A DNA stretch of 64,000 nucleotides from Snodgrassella alvi (lineage in GTDB: Bacteria > Pseudomonadota > Gammaproteobacteria > Burkholderiales > Neisseriaceae): contig NZ_MEIO01000062.1 of assembly GCF_002777745.1 (NCBI RefSeq), forward strand, positions 1 through 64,000, read 5' to 3'. Below the pieces are notes generated by a model that had not been told where the DNA came from, ran no database searches, and saw only the letters and a list, made by a program, of their open reading frames with translations. Each line of letters opens with the position of its first letter. Position 1 is the stretch's first letter. Shown piece after piece: positions 47,575 to 57,744 of the stretch. The position numbers and the translations under genes are program-made.

Positions 47575-48861
47575 ATGGCGTTTGAACTTTCTGCACAAAC
47601 AGTTTATATACTGTTTTTACTCTTTTTTGTATGTAGTACATGTGGTCAGCTATATCTGTCTGTACGTCAGAGCAAGGCAGTGTTAGCGCATCGTAACCAT
47701 GTACCTGCGGCCTTTACGCAGAATGTATCACTGGCGGAACATCAGAAAGCGGCAGATTATACTTTAGCTAAACAACGTCTGGCACGTTATGAAATTCTGT
47801 TTCAGGCACTATTATTATTGCTGTTTACTCTGGGTGGAGGGCTGGATTTACTGGCACGTTTAAATCAGAAATGGGTACAGCATGATATTGCTCAGGGAAT
47901 CGTACTTATTGGTCTGTTTGCGCTGGTGAACATGATTCTGGGCTGGCCAATAGCATGGTATCGTAATTTTCGTCTGGAAACCAAATTTGGCTTCAATAAA
48001 ATGACACTGGCTACATTTATGGCTGATCAATGTAAAGGCTGTCTGTTAGCCATAATTATTGGTTTACCCTTATTGTATGTTGTTTTGTTGCTGATGCGAA
48101 TCTTGATCGCGACACACTGGTTTGGTGGTGCCTGGTGGTTGGTTGTATGGCTGGTGTGGGTAATTTTTTCTTTGTTGCTGATGTGGGCCTTTCCGAAATG
48201 GATTGCTCCGCTTTTCAATAAATTTGAACCATTGAAAGACGATATTCTGCGTGCCCGAATCGAAAACCTGTTGCACCGCACTGGTTTTCACAGTGATGGT
48301 ATTTTCGTCATGGATGGATCCAGACGAAGTGGACATGGCAATGCTTATTTTACGGGTCTTGGAAATCATAAACGTATTGTATTTTTTGATACTTTGCTGA
48401 AAGATATGCAGGCTGGCGAAGTTGAAGCAGTTTTAGCACATGAATTGGGACATTTTGCACATAAACATGTATTCAAACAAATGATTGTCACTTTTATACT
48501 GGCGTTAGTCATATTTGCTGTTTTAGGCTGGTTATTGCCACAGTCAGGCTTTTATCTTGGTCTGGGTGTACATGAATCCAGTCATGCCATGGCTTTATTA
48601 TTATTTATGCTGGTGTTGCCGGTTTTTACTTTCCCATTTTCACCATTGGCGAGTGTATTATCACGCAAGAATGAGTTTGAAGCGGATCAGTTTGCGGCAA
48701 AATATGCTGATGCCAGTGATCTCATTCACGCCTTAACTAAACTTTATCGTACCAATGCCGCCAGTCTAGTTAGTGATATCTGGTATTCGCGGTTTTATGA
48801 CTCACACCCGGGTGCGCGTGAACGTATTGCTGCGTTACAGATAGCCACAAAGGCAGATTAA
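47575..48861 (+). CDS. M48-family zinc metalloprotease (Ste24-type)
   Basis: A 428-residue inner-membrane protease resembling CAAX prenyl protease 1 (Ste24). The zinc site HELGHFAHKH is intact, with the third ligand expected in KNEFEADQFAAKYAD. The N-terminal M48 region shows LARYEILFQALLLLLFTLGG and RNFRLETKFGFNKMT, and several hydrophobic segments surround the active site. In bacteria such enzymes may take part in membrane protein quality control. Its stop is 2 bp before rsgA. Confidence 0.92.
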   Translation: MAFELSAQTVYILFLLFFVCSTCGQLYLSVRQSKAVLAHRNHVPAAFTQNVSLAEHQKAADYTLAKQRLARYEILFQALLLLLFTLGGGLDLLARLNQKWVQHDIAQGIVLIGLFALVNMILGWPIAWYRNFRLETKFGFNKMTLATFMADQCKGCLLAIIIGLPLLYVVLLLMRILIATHWFGGAWWLVVWLVWVIFSLLLMWAFPKWIAPLFNKFEPLKDDILRARIENLLHRTGFHSDGIFVMDGSRRSGHGNAYFTGLGNHKRIVFFDTLLKDMQAGEVEAVLAHELGHFAHKHVFKQMIVTFILALVIFAVLGWLLPQSGFYLGLGVHESSHAMALLLFMLVLPVFTFPFSPLASVLSRKNEFEADQFAAKYADASDLIHALTKLYRTNAASLVSDIWYSRFYDSHPGARERIAALQIATKAD

Positions 48862-48863
48862 GT

Positions 48864-49748
48864 ATGGTGCAGCAAATAAATGAGTTATTAACAGCACAGA
48901 TTATTACCAGTTTTGGACGCCGATTTATGGTGCGCACGCCCGCTGGAAAAATCTATGAAGCCACTACCCGCAGAAAAAGAATTGATTTTGCCTGTGGTGA
49001 TCAAGTTCATATAGAACACATCAATCAGCAGCAGGCTGTCATTGAAGATTACTTGCCGCGGCGCAGCCTGCTTTATCGTCAGGATGCCACGCGCAGCAAG
49101 CTCATTGCAGCTAATGTTACGTTAATGCTGATCGTACTGGCTGCTGTACCTACTCCGAGTGAGTTATTGTTACAGCGTGCATTGCTGGCCGCAGAAGCAG
49201 CAAACATACCGCCGCTGATTGTATTAAACAAGGCAGATTTGCCTCAGAGTGCGCAATGGCTGGAAAAACTCGAGTTTTATCAGAGCTTGGGTTATAAGGT
49301 TATAAATATTAGTGCTTTGCGGGATGTGATCGTGCTGCGTAAGTATTTGCAGGGAGAATGTGCAATCCTGTTAGGTCAGTCTGGTATGGGTAAATCTACA
49401 TTAACCAATGCATTGCTGGGTAATGATCAGGCACGGGTCGGTACCATTTCTGTAGCACTGGATTCCGGTCGTCATACCACAACCCACGCGCAGCTATATG
49501 ATCTGGATGCAGACAGTCAGCTTATTGATTCTCCTGGTTTGCAGGCATTTGGTCTGCATCATTTGCAGGTAAGCGCCTTAGTGCATTATTTTCCCGATAT
49601 GCGCCAGTACATCGGACAGTGCCGTTTTCATAACTGTACCCATCGTCAGGAACCAGACTGTGCCCTCAAGCAAGCTGTGGCTGATGGAAAATTAAAACCT
49701 GAGCGGCTCCAGTTTCTGCAAAATATCACTGATGAACTAAGCAAATAA
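48864..49748 (+). CDS. rsgA: Ribosome small-subunit-dependent GTPase A
   Basis: A 294-residue circularly permuted GTPase for 30S maturation. An OB-fold N-terminus (TAQIITSFGRRFMVRTPAGK) is followed by G4 (NKADL), then G1 (GQSGMGKSTL), G3 (DSPGLQAFG), and a C-terminal zinc motif CRFHNCTHRQEPDC. The permuted order is normal for the family. It is probably cotranscribed with the M48 protease gene. Confidence 0.95.
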   Translation: MVQQINELLTAQIITSFGRRFMVRTPAGKIYEATTRRKRIDFACGDQVHIEHINQQQAVIEDYLPRRSLLYRQDATRSKLIAANVTLMLIVLAAVPTPSELLLQRALLAAEAANIPPLIVLNKADLPQSAQWLEKLEFYQSLGYKVINISALRDVIVLRKYLQGECAILLGQSGMGKSTLTNALLGNDQARVGTISVALDSGRHTTTHAQLYDLDADSQLIDSPGLQAFGLHHLQVSALVHYFPDMRQYIGQCRFHNCTHRQEPDCALKQAVADGKLKPERLQFLQNITDELSK

Positions 49749-49888
49749 AATTTTTTAGAAGTAAAAAACAGAATTATTTCGGGATTGCATGTAATGGCGG
49801 AAAAAATAAAAAAACCACACAATTAGTCATATATAAAGTATAAGCGTTGTTTTTTTATCTAAAAATCCGTGCTTTACTTGCATAAAAA

Positions 49889-49960
49889 TTGATTCGTGCG
49901 GAATAAACATGATAATATCGCCATCTTGCCGATTTTACGTCGGCAAGATTCTTTATTTGT
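49889..49960 (+). promoter_or_regulatory. Promoter and leader hairpin of the ribosomal protein operon
   Basis: TTGATT (49889-49894), a 16-bp gap and GATAAT (49911-49916) form a good sigma-70-type promoter. Just after the expected start come ATCTTGCCGA (49923-49932), a 7-nt loop, TCGGCAAGAT (49940-49949) and TCTTTATTT, a terminator-like hairpin. About 50 nt further on rplC begins. The hairpin could attenuate the operon, or terminate transcription arriving from rsgA. Confidence 0.6.
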
Positions 49961-50007
49961 GCGAGGCCAATCAATCGTAATTGGTCCCTTTATAAAAGGA
50001 AATAACT

Positions 50008-50652
50008 ATGACTTTAGGTCTGGTTGGGCGCAAAGTAGGCATGACGCGCGTGTTCGATGAGAACGGCGCTTCAGTTCCGGTAACTGTACTGGATATGTCT
50101 GCTAACCGCGTCACTCAACTCAAATCCGAAGCTACCGACGGCTACACTGCTGTACAGGTAACTTTCGGTCAGAAAAAAGCCAATCGCGTAAGCAAGGCGC
50201 AGGCAGGTCACTTTGCCAAAGCTGGTGTTGAAGCTGGTCGTGGTTTGGTTGAATTTGCTGTTTCTGAAGAAAAACTGGCTGAATTGTCTGTTGGTGCTGA
50301 AATCAATGTTGGCATTTTTGCAGCAGGCCAGCTAATTGATGTCACTGGTACCAGCAAGGGTAAAGGTTTTTCTGGCACCATCAAACGTCACAATTTTGGT
50401 TCTCAGCGTGCTTCTCACGGTAATTCCCGTTCCCATCGTGTGCCTGGTTCAACCGGTATGGCACAGGATCCGGGCCGAGTATTCCCGGGTAAACGTATGG
50501 CTGGTCAGTACGGTAACGTTAAATCCACCATTCAAAACCTGGAAATCGTACGTGTAGATACTGAACGTCAGCTGTTGCTGGTGAAAGGTGCAGTGCCCGG
50601 TGCGGTTAACAGCGACGTTGTCGTGCGTCCGAGCGTGAAAGTAGGTGCGTAA
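50008..50652 (+). CDS. rplC: 50S ribosomal protein L3
   Basis: 214 residues. [20 protein letters not shown] at the start and [20 protein letters not shown], then [20 protein letters not shown] in the central loop that reaches the peptidyl transferase centre. First gene of the cluster here: rpsJ, which normally precedes it, is absent. AAAGGAAAT precedes the ATG. Confidence 0.98.
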   Translation: MTLGLVGRKVGMTRVFDENGASVPVTVLDMSANRVTQLKSEATDGYTAVQVTFGQKKANRVSKAQAGHFAKAGVEAGRGLVEFAVSEEKLAELSVGAEINVGIFAAGQLIDVTGTSKGKGFSGTIKRHNFGSQRASHGNSRSHRVPGSTGMAQDPGRVFPGKRMAGQYGNVKSTIQNLEIVRVDTERQLLLVKGAVPGAVNSDVVVRPSVKVGA

Positions 50653-51272
50653 TGGAACTGAAATTAATTGATGCTCAAGGTCAGGTTGCAGGTGCTGTTG
50701 CTGCTTCTGATGCATTGTTTGCACGTGAATACAATGAAGACTTGGTTCACCAGTTGGTTACTGCCTTCTTGGCTAATGCGCGCTCTGGTAACCGTTCACA
50801 ATTGACTCGTGCTGAAGTGAAACACTCCACTAAAAAACCATGGCGTCAAAAAGGAACAGGCCGTGCCCGTTCCGGTATGACATCTTCTCCGCTGTGGCGT
50901 AGTGGTGGTCGTGCGTTTCCGAATAAGCCTGATGAGAATTTTACTCAGAAAGTAAATCGCAAGATGTACCGTGCAGGTATGGCGGCTATCTTGTCACAAC
51001 TGGTTCGTGACGAACGATTGTTTGTTATTGATGAATTATCTGCAGCTACACCTAAAACCAAAGCATTTGCCGAACAGGTGAAAAATCTGGGTATGGAGCA
51101 AGTATTGTTCATTACCAAACAGCTGGATGAAAACGTTTACTTGTCTAGCCGCAATCTGCCAAATGTATTGGTTCTGGAAGCACAGCAAACTGATCCGTAC
51201 AATCTGTTACGCTTTAAGAAAGTAGTGCTTACCAAAGCAGCAGTTGCACAACTTGAGGAGCAATGGGTATGA
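50652..51272 (+). CDS. rplD: 50S ribosomal protein L4
   Basis: 206 residues. The extended loop [20 protein letters not shown] contacts the exit tunnel. It overlaps the rplC stop (TAATG). In E. coli, L4 is the autogenous repressor of the S10 operon, which is relevant to the leader hairpin upstream of rplC. Confidence 0.98.
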   Translation: MELKLIDAQGQVAGAVAASDALFAREYNEDLVHQLVTAFLANARSGNRSQLTRAEVKHSTKKPWRQKGTGRARSGMTSSPLWRSGGRAFPNKPDENFTQKVNRKMYRAGMAAILSQLVRDERLFVIDELSAATPKTKAFAEQVKNLGMEQVLFITKQLDENVYLSSRNLPNVLVLEAQQTDPYNLLRFKKVVLTKAAVAQLEEQWV

Positions 51273-51583
51273 ATCAACAACGTTTAATGCAAGTGCTCTT
51301 GGCTCCTGTTGTTTCTGAAAAAAGCAACATGCTGGCTGAAAAACGCAACCAAATGACGTTTAAGGTATTGCCAAATGCCACTAAGCAGGAAATCAAAGCT
51401 GCTGTGGAATTATTATTTAGTGTGAAAGTGGACTCTGTGGCCACTACAATCATTAAAGGCAAAAGTAAACGTTTTGGCCGTACCATCGGTAAGCGCAGCG
51501 ATGTGAAAAAAGCTTATGTCAGCCTGGCGGCTGGTCAGGAGCTAGACATTGAATCTGCTACCGCTTCTGCAGATAAGGAATAA
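51269..51583 (+). CDS. rplW: 50S ribosomal protein L23
   Basis: 104 residues from the ATG at 51269, which overlaps the rplD stop (ATGA) and has GAGGAG at suitable distance; an ATG at 51263 is too close to that site. [19 protein letters not shown] and [18 protein letters not shown] are typical. Tunnel-exit protein that binds trigger factor and SRP. Confidence 0.96.
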   Translation: MNQQRLMQVLLAPVVSEKSNMLAEKRNQMTFKVLPNATKQEIKAAVELLFSVKVDSVATTIIKGKSKRFGRTIGKRSDVKKAYVSLAAGQELDIESATASADKE

Positions 51584-51588
51584 GCACT

Positions 51589-52425
51589 ATGGCTATTGTT
51601 AAAATGAAGCCGACTTCTGCTGGCCGTCGCGGCATGGTACGCGTGGTAACAGAAGGCTTGCACAAAGGTGCTCCCTATGCACCATTATTGGAAAAACAGT
51701 CTTCAACTGCTGGTCGTAACCACGGTGGCCGTATTACCACTCGTCATAAAGGTGGTGGTCATAAACACCACTATCGTATTGTAGACTTCAAACGTAACGA
51801 TAAAGACGGTATTGCCGCAAAAGTAGAACGCATTGAGTACGATCCAAACCGTACTGCACATATTGCTTTATTGTGTTTCGCTGATGGAGAACGCCGTTAC
51901 ATTATTGCTCCGCGCAATGTACAGGTGGGTGCTACACTGGTTTCTGGTTCTGAAGCTGCAATTAAGGCTGGTAATAATCTGCCAATTCGCAATATCCCGG
52001 TTGGTACAACTCTTCACTGTATCGAAATGAAACCGGGTAAAGGCGCTCAGATTGCTCGCTCAGCTGGCGCATCTGCCGTACTGCTGGCTAAAGAAGGTGT
52101 ATACGCACAGTTGCGTCTGCGTTCTGGTGAAGTACGTAAAATCCACGTTGACTGCCGTGCCACCATTGGTGAAGTAGGCAACGAAGAACAAAGCCTGCAA
52201 AAACTGGGTAAAGCCGGTGCCAAACGCTGGCGCGGTATTCGTCCAACCGTACGCGGTGTGGTAATGAACCCGGTAGATCACCCACATGGTGGTGGTGAAG
52301 GCCGTACTGGTGAAGCCCGTGAACCGGTTAGTCCATGGGGTACACCGACCAAAGGCTATCGTACTCGTCGTAATAAACGCACGAACAACATGATTGTTCG
52401 CCGCCGTTACTCAAATAAAGGTTAA
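51589..52425 (+). CDS. rplB: 50S ribosomal protein L2
   Basis: 278 residues. The conserved [20 protein letters not shown] segment near the C-terminus, with the essential His, lies near the peptidyl transferase centre. It is the most conserved protein of the cluster and is full length. Confidence 0.98.
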   Translation: MAIVKMKPTSAGRRGMVRVVTEGLHKGAPYAPLLEKQSSTAGRNHGGRITTRHKGGGHKHHYRIVDFKRNDKDGIAAKVERIEYDPNRTAHIALLCFADGERRYIIAPRNVQVGATLVSGSEAAIKAGNNLPIRNIPVGTTLHCIEMKPGKGAQIARSAGASAVLLAKEGVYAQLRLRSGEVRKIHVDCRATIGEVGNEEQSLQKLGKAGAKRWRGIRPTVRGVVMNPVDHPHGGGEGRTGEAREPVSPWGTPTKGYRTRRNKRTNNMIVRRRYSNKG

Positions 52426-52430
52426 CTGAT

Positions 52431-52706
52431 ATGGCTCGTTCATTAAAAAAAGGCCCATATGTCGACCTGCATTTACTGAAAAAAGTCGATGCGGCTCGTG
52501 CTACTAATGACAAGCGCCCGATTAAAACCTGGTCACGTCGTTCTACTATTTTGCCTGATTTTATCGGTCTGACCATTGCTGTTCACAACGGCCGCACTCA
52601 CGTGCCGGTTTTCATCAGCGATAATATGGTAGGTCATAAATTAGGTGAGTTCTCATTGACCCGTACCTTCAAAGGCCACTTGGCCGATAAGAAGGCTAAA
52701 AAATAA
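52431..52706 (+). CDS. rpsS: 30S ribosomal protein S19
   Basis: 91 residues. [20 protein letters not shown] and [20 protein letters not shown] identify it. It sits in the head of the small subunit near S13. Five bases after rplB. Confidence 0.98.
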   Translation: MARSLKKGPYVDLHLLKKVDAARATNDKRPIKTWSRRSTILPDFIGLTIAVHNGRTHVPVFISDNMVGHKLGEFSLTRTFKGHLADKKAKK

Positions 52707-52716
52707 GGGATAAAAC

Positions 52717-53046
52717 ATGAGAGTTAGTGCACAACACAAAAATGCCCGCATTTCTGCGCAAAAAGCCCGTCTGGTTGCTGATCTGGTGCGTGGCAAAGAT
52801 ATTGCCCAAGCGTTGAATATCCTGACATTCAGCCCGAAAAAAGGTGCTGAGCTGATCAAAAAAGTACTGGAATCTGCTGTGGCAAATGCCGAGCACAATG
52901 AAGGTGCTGATATTGACGAACTGAAAGTGGTTACTATTTATGTCGACAAAGGCCCAAGCCTGAAACGTTTTCAGGCACGTGCAAAAGGTCGTGGTAATCG
53001 CATCGAAAAACAAACTTGTCACATCAACGTGATTGTGGGCAACTAA
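52717..53046 (+). CDS. rplV: 50S ribosomal protein L22
   Basis: 109 residues. [20 protein letters not shown] at the start; the long beta-hairpin [20 protein letters not shown] lines the exit tunnel, where macrolide resistance changes occur. No such deletion is evident. Confidence 0.98.
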   Translation: MRVSAQHKNARISAQKARLVADLVRGKDIAQALNILTFSPKKGAELIKKVLESAVANAEHNEGADIDELKVVTIYVDKGPSLKRFQARAKGRGNRIEKQTCHINVIVGN

Positions 53047-53055
53047 GGAAAAGCG

Positions 53056-53760
53056 ATGGGACAAAAAATTAACCCTACAGGCTTTCGCCTGGCAGTGAAT
53101 AAAGATTGGTCTTCCAAATGGTTTGCCAAAAGCGGCGACTTTTCCAAAGTGCTGAAAGAAGATATTGACGTACGTAATTTCTTGCGTAAACGTCTGGCTA
53201 ATGCTTCTGTTGGTCGCGTTGTAATTGAGCGTCCGGCTAAATCTGCACGCATCACCATTTACAGTGCTCGTCCAGGTATTGTAATTGGTAAAAAAGGCGA
53301 AGATATTGAAGTATTGAAACGTGATTTGCAAAAAATCATGGGTGTACCAGTACACGTCAATATTGAAGAAATTCGTAAGCCGGAAATTGATGCGCAAATC
53401 ATTGCGGACAATATCGCTGGACAACTGGAAAAACGCGTGATGTTCCGTCGTGCCATGAAACGTGCAATGCAAAATGCTATGCGCGTTGGCGCAAAAGGCA
53501 TCAAAATCATGTCTTCCGGTCGTTTAAACGGTATTGAAATTGCGCGTACTGAATGGTATCGAGAAGGCCGAGTTCCTTTGCATACTCTGCGTGCCAACGT
53601 AGATTATGCCACTAGCGAAGCCAAGACGACATATGGCATTATCGGTATCAAAGTTTGGGTTTACAAGGGTGAATTAACCCCTGGTGAAATCCAGGCTAAG
53701 CCGGAACAGGAAAAGAAACACAGCAGAAAGGCAGGTGGTCGAAATGCTGCAGCCAACTAG
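53056..53760 (+). CDS. rpsC: 30S ribosomal protein S3
   Basis: 234 residues. [20 protein letters not shown], the KH-type motif [20 protein letters not shown], and the C-terminal domain [14 protein letters not shown]. The Lys/Gln-rich tail overlaps the start of rplP by 17 bases. Confidence 0.98.
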   Translation: MGQKINPTGFRLAVNKDWSSKWFAKSGDFSKVLKEDIDVRNFLRKRLANASVGRVVIERPAKSARITIYSARPGIVIGKKGEDIEVLKRDLQKIMGVPVHVNIEEIRKPEIDAQIIADNIAGQLEKRVMFRRAMKRAMQNAMRVGAKGIKIMSSGRLNGIEIARTEWYREGRVPLHTLRANVDYATSEAKTTYGIIGIKVWVYKGELTPGEIQAKPEQEKKHSRKAGGRNAAAN

Positions 53761-54160
53761 AATGAAATACCGCAAGCAGCAAAAAGGTCGTAATACCGGT
53801 ATTGCTACTCGCGGCAACAAGGTTAGCTTTGGTGATTTTGGTCTGAAAGCTGTAGGTCGTGGTCGCTTAACTGCTCGCCAGATTGAGGCCGCACGTCGTG
53901 CAATGACCCGTCACATTAAACGTGGTGGTCGTATCTGGATTCGCGTTTTCCCGGATAAACCCATTACTGAAAAACCAATTCAAGTACGTATGGGTGGTGG
54001 TAAAGGTAATGTAGAATATTATATTGCCGAAATCCAACCGGGCAAAATGCTCTACGAAATGGACGGTGTAGATGAAACTTTGGCACGTCAGGCTTTCGAA
54101 CTCGCCGCGGCCAAATTGCCGATTCAGACCGTATTTGTTAAACGCCAGGTAGGTCAATAA
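53744..54160 (+). CDS. rplP: 50S ribosomal protein L16
   Basis: 138 residues from the ATG at 53744 ([17 protein letters not shown]), the standard start; the frame is open further upstream within rps[19 protein letters not shown] and [19 protein letters not shown] are conserved and lie near the A-site tRNA elbow. Confidence 0.97.
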   Translation: MLQPTRMKYRKQQKGRNTGIATRGNKVSFGDFGLKAVGRGRLTARQIEAARRAMTRHIKRGGRIWIRVFPDKPITEKPIQVRMGGGKGNVEYYIAEIQPGKMLYEMDGVDETLARQAFELAAAKLPIQTVFVKRQVGQ

Positions 54161-54351
54161 TGAAAACCAGTGAATTGAAAGACAAATCTGTTGAGCAGTT
54201 AAACGAAGAACTGGTTGGTCTGTTGAAAGCGCAATTTGGATTGCGTATGCAGCATGCCACCGGCCAGCTGGGTAAAAACAGTGAGCTGAAAAAAGTGCGT
54301 CGTAATATTGCTCGTGTAAAAACCATTTTGCACCAGAAGGATGGTGAATGA
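54160..54351 (+). CDS. rpmC: 50S ribosomal protein L29
   Basis: 63 residues. [20 protein letters not shown] and [20 protein letters not shown] are typical. Start overlaps the rplP stop (TAATG), and its own stop overlaps rpsQ. Confidence 0.97.
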   Translation: MKTSELKDKSVEQLNEELVGLLKAQFGLRMQHATGQLGKNSELKKVRRNIARVKTILHQKDGE

Positions 54352-54614
54352 TGACTGAAGCTAAAAACGTACGTACTTTGCAGGGCAAAGTCGTGAGCGA
54401 CAAAATGGATAAAACTGTAACCGTACTGGTGGAGCGTAAAGTAAAACATCCGCTATATGGTAAAGTGATTCGCCGTTCTACTAAAATCCATGCACACGAT
54501 GAGCAGAACCAATTTGGTATTGGTGACGTTGTTGTCATTTCTGAAAGTCGCCCATTATCAAAAACCAAAAGCTGGGTTGTAACAGAGCTGATTGAAAAAG
54601 CACGCAATGTGTAA
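54348..54614 (+). CDS. rpsQ: 30S ribosomal protein S17
   Basis: 88 residues. [20 protein letters not shown] and [20 protein letters not shown] form the OB fold. Starts at the ATG overlapping the rpmC stop; the next ATG at 54351 is equally possible. Followed by an unusually long spacer. Confidence 0.97.
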   Translation: MMTEAKNVRTLQGKVVSDKMDKTVTVLVERKVKHPLYGKVIRRSTKIHAHDEQNQFGIGDVVVISESRPLSKTKSWVVTELIEKARNV

Positions 54615-54846
54615 TTAACACAACAATGTGCTGCAATTAGGGAACGAAGTCTTGCGACAATCAGATATTGTCTGTAAACTTCGTTCCTTAACTTTCAGTT
54701 TCTTGAAAGTTTCCGGCGTTCGCCGGAACTCTCCCTTCGGGACCCAAGACTGGTTTACTAGAACCGATAATGGTTTCAAACAGCCATAAAGAAGTAACTG
54801 GCTGAATGAAAGCGGTAAATTAAGTTGGATTTTAAAAGGTAAAAAC
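54615..54846 (+). ncRNA. Structured intergenic RNA between rpsQ and rplN (candidate leader)
   Basis: A 232-nt gap in an otherwise tightly packed operon. Potential helices in order: GGAACGAAGT/ACTTCGTTCC (54641-54650 with 54678-54687), enclosing GACAAT/ATTGTC (54656-54661, 54667-54672); AACTTTC/GAAAGTT (54690-54696, 54705-54711); TTCCGGC/GCCGGAA (54711-54717, 54722-54728); TCCC/GGGA (54732-54735, 54739-54742); GGTT/AACC (54752-54755, 54762-54765); CAGCCA/TGGCTG (54781-54786, 54799-54804). No ORF is present. It may be a cis-acting regulator of the spc genes, an mRNA processing site or a promoter region; the function is not established. Confidence 0.6.
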
Positions 54847-55215
54847 ATGATTCAAATGCAGACCATCTTAGATGTGGCTGACAACTCTGGTGCACGCCGT
54901 GTAATGTGTATCAAAGTATTAGGTGGATCTAAGCGTCGCTACGCATCTGTGGGCGACATTATCAAAGTGGCCGTTAAAGACGCAGCTCCTCGTGGTCGCG
55001 TTAAAAAGGGCGATGTATATAATGCTGTGGTAGTACGTACAGCTAAAGGTGTACGTCGTAATGACGGTGCACTGATCAAATTTGATAACAATGCAGCCGT
55101 GCTGTTGAATACTAAACTGGAACCAATTGGTACCCGTATTTTTGGCCCGGTAACCCGAGAGCTACGTACTGAGCGATTCATGAAAATCGTTTCATTGGCT
55201 CCTGAAGTACTGTAA
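54847..55215 (+). CDS. rplN: 50S ribosomal protein L14
   Basis: 122 residues. [20 protein letters not shown] and [20 protein letters not shown] are typical. First gene after the structured spacer. AAAAGGTAAAAAC precedes the ATG. Confidence 0.98.
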   Translation: MIQMQTILDVADNSGARRVMCIKVLGGSKRRYASVGDIIKVAVKDAAPRGRVKKGDVYNAVVVRTAKGVRRNDGALIKFDNNAAVLLNTKLEPIGTRIFGPVTRELRTERFMKIVSLAPEVL

Positions 55216-55226
55216 GTGAGGTTGCA

Positions 55227-55550
55227 ATGAAAAAGATTAAAACTGGTGATCAGGTGATCATCATTGCCGGTAAAGATAAGGGCAAACAGGGTAAAGTGGT
55301 GCGTGTTTTAGGTGAAAAAGTGATTGTTGACGGTATAAACCGTGTAAAGCGTCACCAGAAACCTAACCCCATGCGTGGGATTGAAGGTGGTGTAATCACT
55401 AAAGATGCGCCATTGGCTATTTCTAATGTGGCGATTTTCAATCCGGAAACCCAAAAAGCCGACCGCGTAGGTATCAAGGTAGAAACAGTAGACGGTAAAG
55501 TAGTACGTACCCGTGTATACAAATCTACCGGTGCCGCCGTGGGAGCTTAA
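55227..55550 (+). CDS. rplX: 50S ribosomal protein L24
   Basis: 107 residues with an N-terminal KOW motif ([20 protein letters not shown]) and [20 protein letters not shown]. Assembly initiator protein of the large subunit. Confidence 0.98.
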   Translation: MKKIKTGDQVIIIAGKDKGKQGKVVRVLGEKVIVDGINRVKRHQKPNPMRGIEGGVITKDAPLAISNVAIFNPETQKADRVGIKVETVDGKVVRTRVYKSTGAAVGA

Positions 55551-55560
55551 GGAGTAATCA

Positions 55561-56100
55561 ATGGCTCGTTTAAAAGACTTTTATAACACCACTGTTGTTC
55601 CTGAATTGACCAAACAGTTCGGTTACAAATCTATCATGGAAGTACCGCGTATTGAAAAAATCACCCTGAATATGGGGGTTGGTGAAGCGGTTGCCGATAA
55701 AAAAGTAATGGAACATGCAGTTGGTGATCTGGAAAAAATTGCTGGTCAGAAACCAGTTGTAACCGTAGCACGCAAATCAATTGCAGGCTTTAAAATCCGT
55801 GATAACTATCCGATCGGTTGTAAGGTAACTTTACGCCGTGACCGTATGTATGAGTTTCTGGATCGTCTGATTGCTATTGCCCTGCCTCGTGTGCGTGATT
55901 TTCGTGGCGTGAATGGTAAATCATTTGATGGCCGTGGTAACTACAACATGGGTGTGCGTGAACAAATTATTTTCCCGGAAATTGAATACGATAAAATCGA
56001 TGCTTTGCGTGGTTTGAATATCACCATTACCACAACTGCAAAAACTGATGCAGAAGCCAAAGCACTGCTGTCTCTGTTCAAATTTCCGTTTAAGGGTTAA
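55561..56100 (+). CDS. rplE: 50S ribosomal protein L5
   Basis: 179 residues. [40 protein letters not shown] and [20 protein letters not shown] are conserved. Binds 5S rRNA in the central protuberance. Confidence 0.98.
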   Translation: MARLKDFYNTTVVPELTKQFGYKSIMEVPRIEKITLNMGVGEAVADKKVMEHAVGDLEKIAGQKPVVTVARKSIAGFKIRDNYPIGCKVTLRRDRMYEFLDRLIAIALPRVRDFRGVNGKSFDGRGNYNMGVREQIIFPEIEYDKIDALRGLNITITTTAKTDAEAKALLSLFKFPFKG

Positions 56101-56102
56101 TT

Positions 56103-56408
56103 ATGGCTAAGAAAGCACTTATTAATCGTGAGCTGAAGCGTGCAGCTTTGGCAAAAAAATATGCTGCCAAACGCGAAGCCATTTTCGCTATCATTAACGA
56201 TGCCAATGCGACTGATGAAGAGCATTTTCAGGCACGTCTGAAATTGCAGGCAATTCCGCGAAATGCTGCTCCGATTCGTCAACGTCGTCGCTGCGCTTTG
56301 ACTGGTCGTCCGCGTGGTAATTTCCGTAAATTCGGCTTGGCCCGTACCAAAATCCGTGAAATCGCCATGCGTGGTGAAATTCCGGGCGTAATCAAAGCCA
56401 GCTGGTAA
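56103..56408 (+). CDS. rpsN: 30S ribosomal protein S14 (zinc-free form)
   Basis: 101 residues, the long form without the CxxC zinc ribbon; only one Cys lies in the [20 protein letters not shown] motif. This is the normal form for Neisseriaceae. Two bases after rplE. Confidence 0.97.
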   Translation: MAKKALINRELKRAALAKKYAAKREAIFAIINDANATDEEHFQARLKLQAIPRNAAPIRQRRRCALTGRPRGNFRKFGLARTKIREIAMRGEIPGVIKASW

Positions 56409-56422
56409 TAGGAGTATAAAAT

Positions 56423-56815
56423 ATGAGTATGCATGATCCTATTTCCGATATGTTGACCCGTATTCGCAATGCACAGCGTGCGAATAAAGCTTCTGTAAGC
56501 ATGCCTTCTTCTAAACTGAAAGTGGCTATTGCCAAAGTTTTGAAAGAAGAGGGTTACGTAGAAGATTTCGTCGTATCTTCTGAAACCAAGGCGACATTGG
56601 AAATACAATTGAAATACTATGCTGGTCAGCCTGTGATTGAACGCATTCAACGCGTATCACGCCCTGGTCTGCGTGTATATAAGGGTTTCAACGACATCCC
56701 TTCTGTAATGAACGGTTTGGGCGTTGTGATTGTAAGCACTTCTAAAGGCGTAATGACTGACCGTAAAGCCCGTGCCAATGGTATTGGTGGTGAGTTATTG
56801 TGCGTAGTTGCCTAA
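56423..56815 (+). CDS. rpsH: 30S ribosomal protein S8
   Basis: 130 residues. [20 protein letters not shown] and the C-terminal [20 protein letters not shown], then LLCVVA. In E. coli S8 represses the spc operon by binding its mRNA near rplE, a control that could operate here too. Confidence 0.98.
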   Translation: MSMHDPISDMLTRIRNAQRANKASVSMPSSKLKVAIAKVLKEEGYVEDFVVSSETKATLEIQLKYYAGQPVIERIQRVSRPGLRVYKGFNDIPSVMNGLGVVIVSTSKGVMTDRKARANGIGGELLCVVA

Positions 56816-56824
56816 GGGGAAAAC

Positions 56825-57358
56825 ATGTCTCGAATTGCAAAACATCCGGTAGTGGTTCCGGCTGGCGTTGACGTTAAGTTTTCTCCAGAGGCTATTATTG
56901 TTAAAGGTAAAAACGGCGAATTATCCCTGCATCAGCATGCTGAAGTTAATGTAGCACTGAATGACGGACAATTACTTGTTACCGCCAATGACAACAGCAC
57001 AAAAGCAAATGCTTTGTCTGGTACTGTACGTGCGTTATTGCACAACATGGTCGTAGGCGTAAGCAATGGTTTTGAGAAAAAACTGCAATTGATTGGTGTA
57101 GGTTATCGCGCTCAGGCTCAAGGTAAAGTATTGAATCTTTCTTTGGGTTACTCTCATCCGATTAACTACGAACTACCAGAAGGCATTACTGCTACTACTC
57201 CTTCAGCTACCGAAGTAATCATTGCCGGTGCTGATAAACAGGTAGTAGGGCAAGTGGCCGCTGAAATTCGTGGATTCCGTCCGCCAGAGCCTTATAAAGG
57301 TAAAGGCGTACGTTATGCTGATGAGCGTGTCGTTATTAAAGAAACCAAGAAAAAATAA
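56825..57358 (+). CDS. rplF: 50S ribosomal protein L6
   Basis: 177 residues. [20 protein letters not shown] and [20 protein letters not shown] are typical of the duplicated L6 fold. Located near the sarcin-ricin loop. Confidence 0.98.
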   Translation: MSRIAKHPVVVPAGVDVKFSPEAIIVKGKNGELSLHQHAEVNVALNDGQLLVTANDNSTKANALSGTVRALLHNMVVGVSNGFEKKLQLIGVGYRAQAQGKVLNLSLGYSHPINYELPEGITATTPSATEVIIAGADKQVVGQVAAEIRGFRPPEPYKGKGVRYADERVVIKETKKK

Positions 57359-57371
57359 TTGAGGCTCACTG

Positions 57372-57725
57372 ATGGATAAAAATGTAGCAAGACTGCGTCG
57401 CGCACGTAAAACCCGTGCCAAAATTGCAGCCCTGAACAAAGTGAGATTGTGCGTTTTCCGCACCAATAATCACATTTATGCCCAGGTTATTAGCGCTGAA
57501 GGTGATCGAGTATTGGCTCAGGCTTCTACTCTGGAAGCTGATGTGCGAGCCAGCATCAAATATGGCAGCAATGTTGATGCTGCTGTAGTGGTTGGTAAAC
57601 GCATTGCTGAAAAAGCTAAAGCAGCTGGCATCGATGCAGTGGCATTTGACCGTTCAGGTTTTCAATACCATGGTCGCGTTAAAGCCTTGGCTGAGGCAGC
57701 TCGTGAAAACGGCTTGAGCTTCTAA
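57372..57725 (+). CDS. rplR: 50S ribosomal protein L18
   Basis: 117 residues. [20 protein letters not shown] and [20 protein letters not shown] are conserved; binds 5S rRNA with L5. Confidence 0.97.
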   Translation: MDKNVARLRRARKTRAKIAALNKVRLCVFRTNNHIYAQVISAEGDRVLAQASTLEADVRASIKYGSNVDAAVVVGKRIAEKAKAAGIDAVAFDRSGFQYHGRVKALAEAARENGLSF

Positions 57726-57744
57726 TAAACTGGAGACCAGAAAT

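Noticed and set aside
52696-53472. 258-codon minus-strand ORF
   Set aside because: It is antisense to rplV and rpsC; codon bias of the highly expressed sense genes opens this frame.
53867-54607. 246-codon minus-strand ORF
   Set aside because: Antisense to rplP, rpmC and rpsQ, with no ribosome-binding site or protein family.
54615-54846. A tRNA or small protein gene in the rpsQ-rplN spacer
   Set aside because: No cloverleaf, CCA end or open frame fits; the stems are arranged as independent hairpins.
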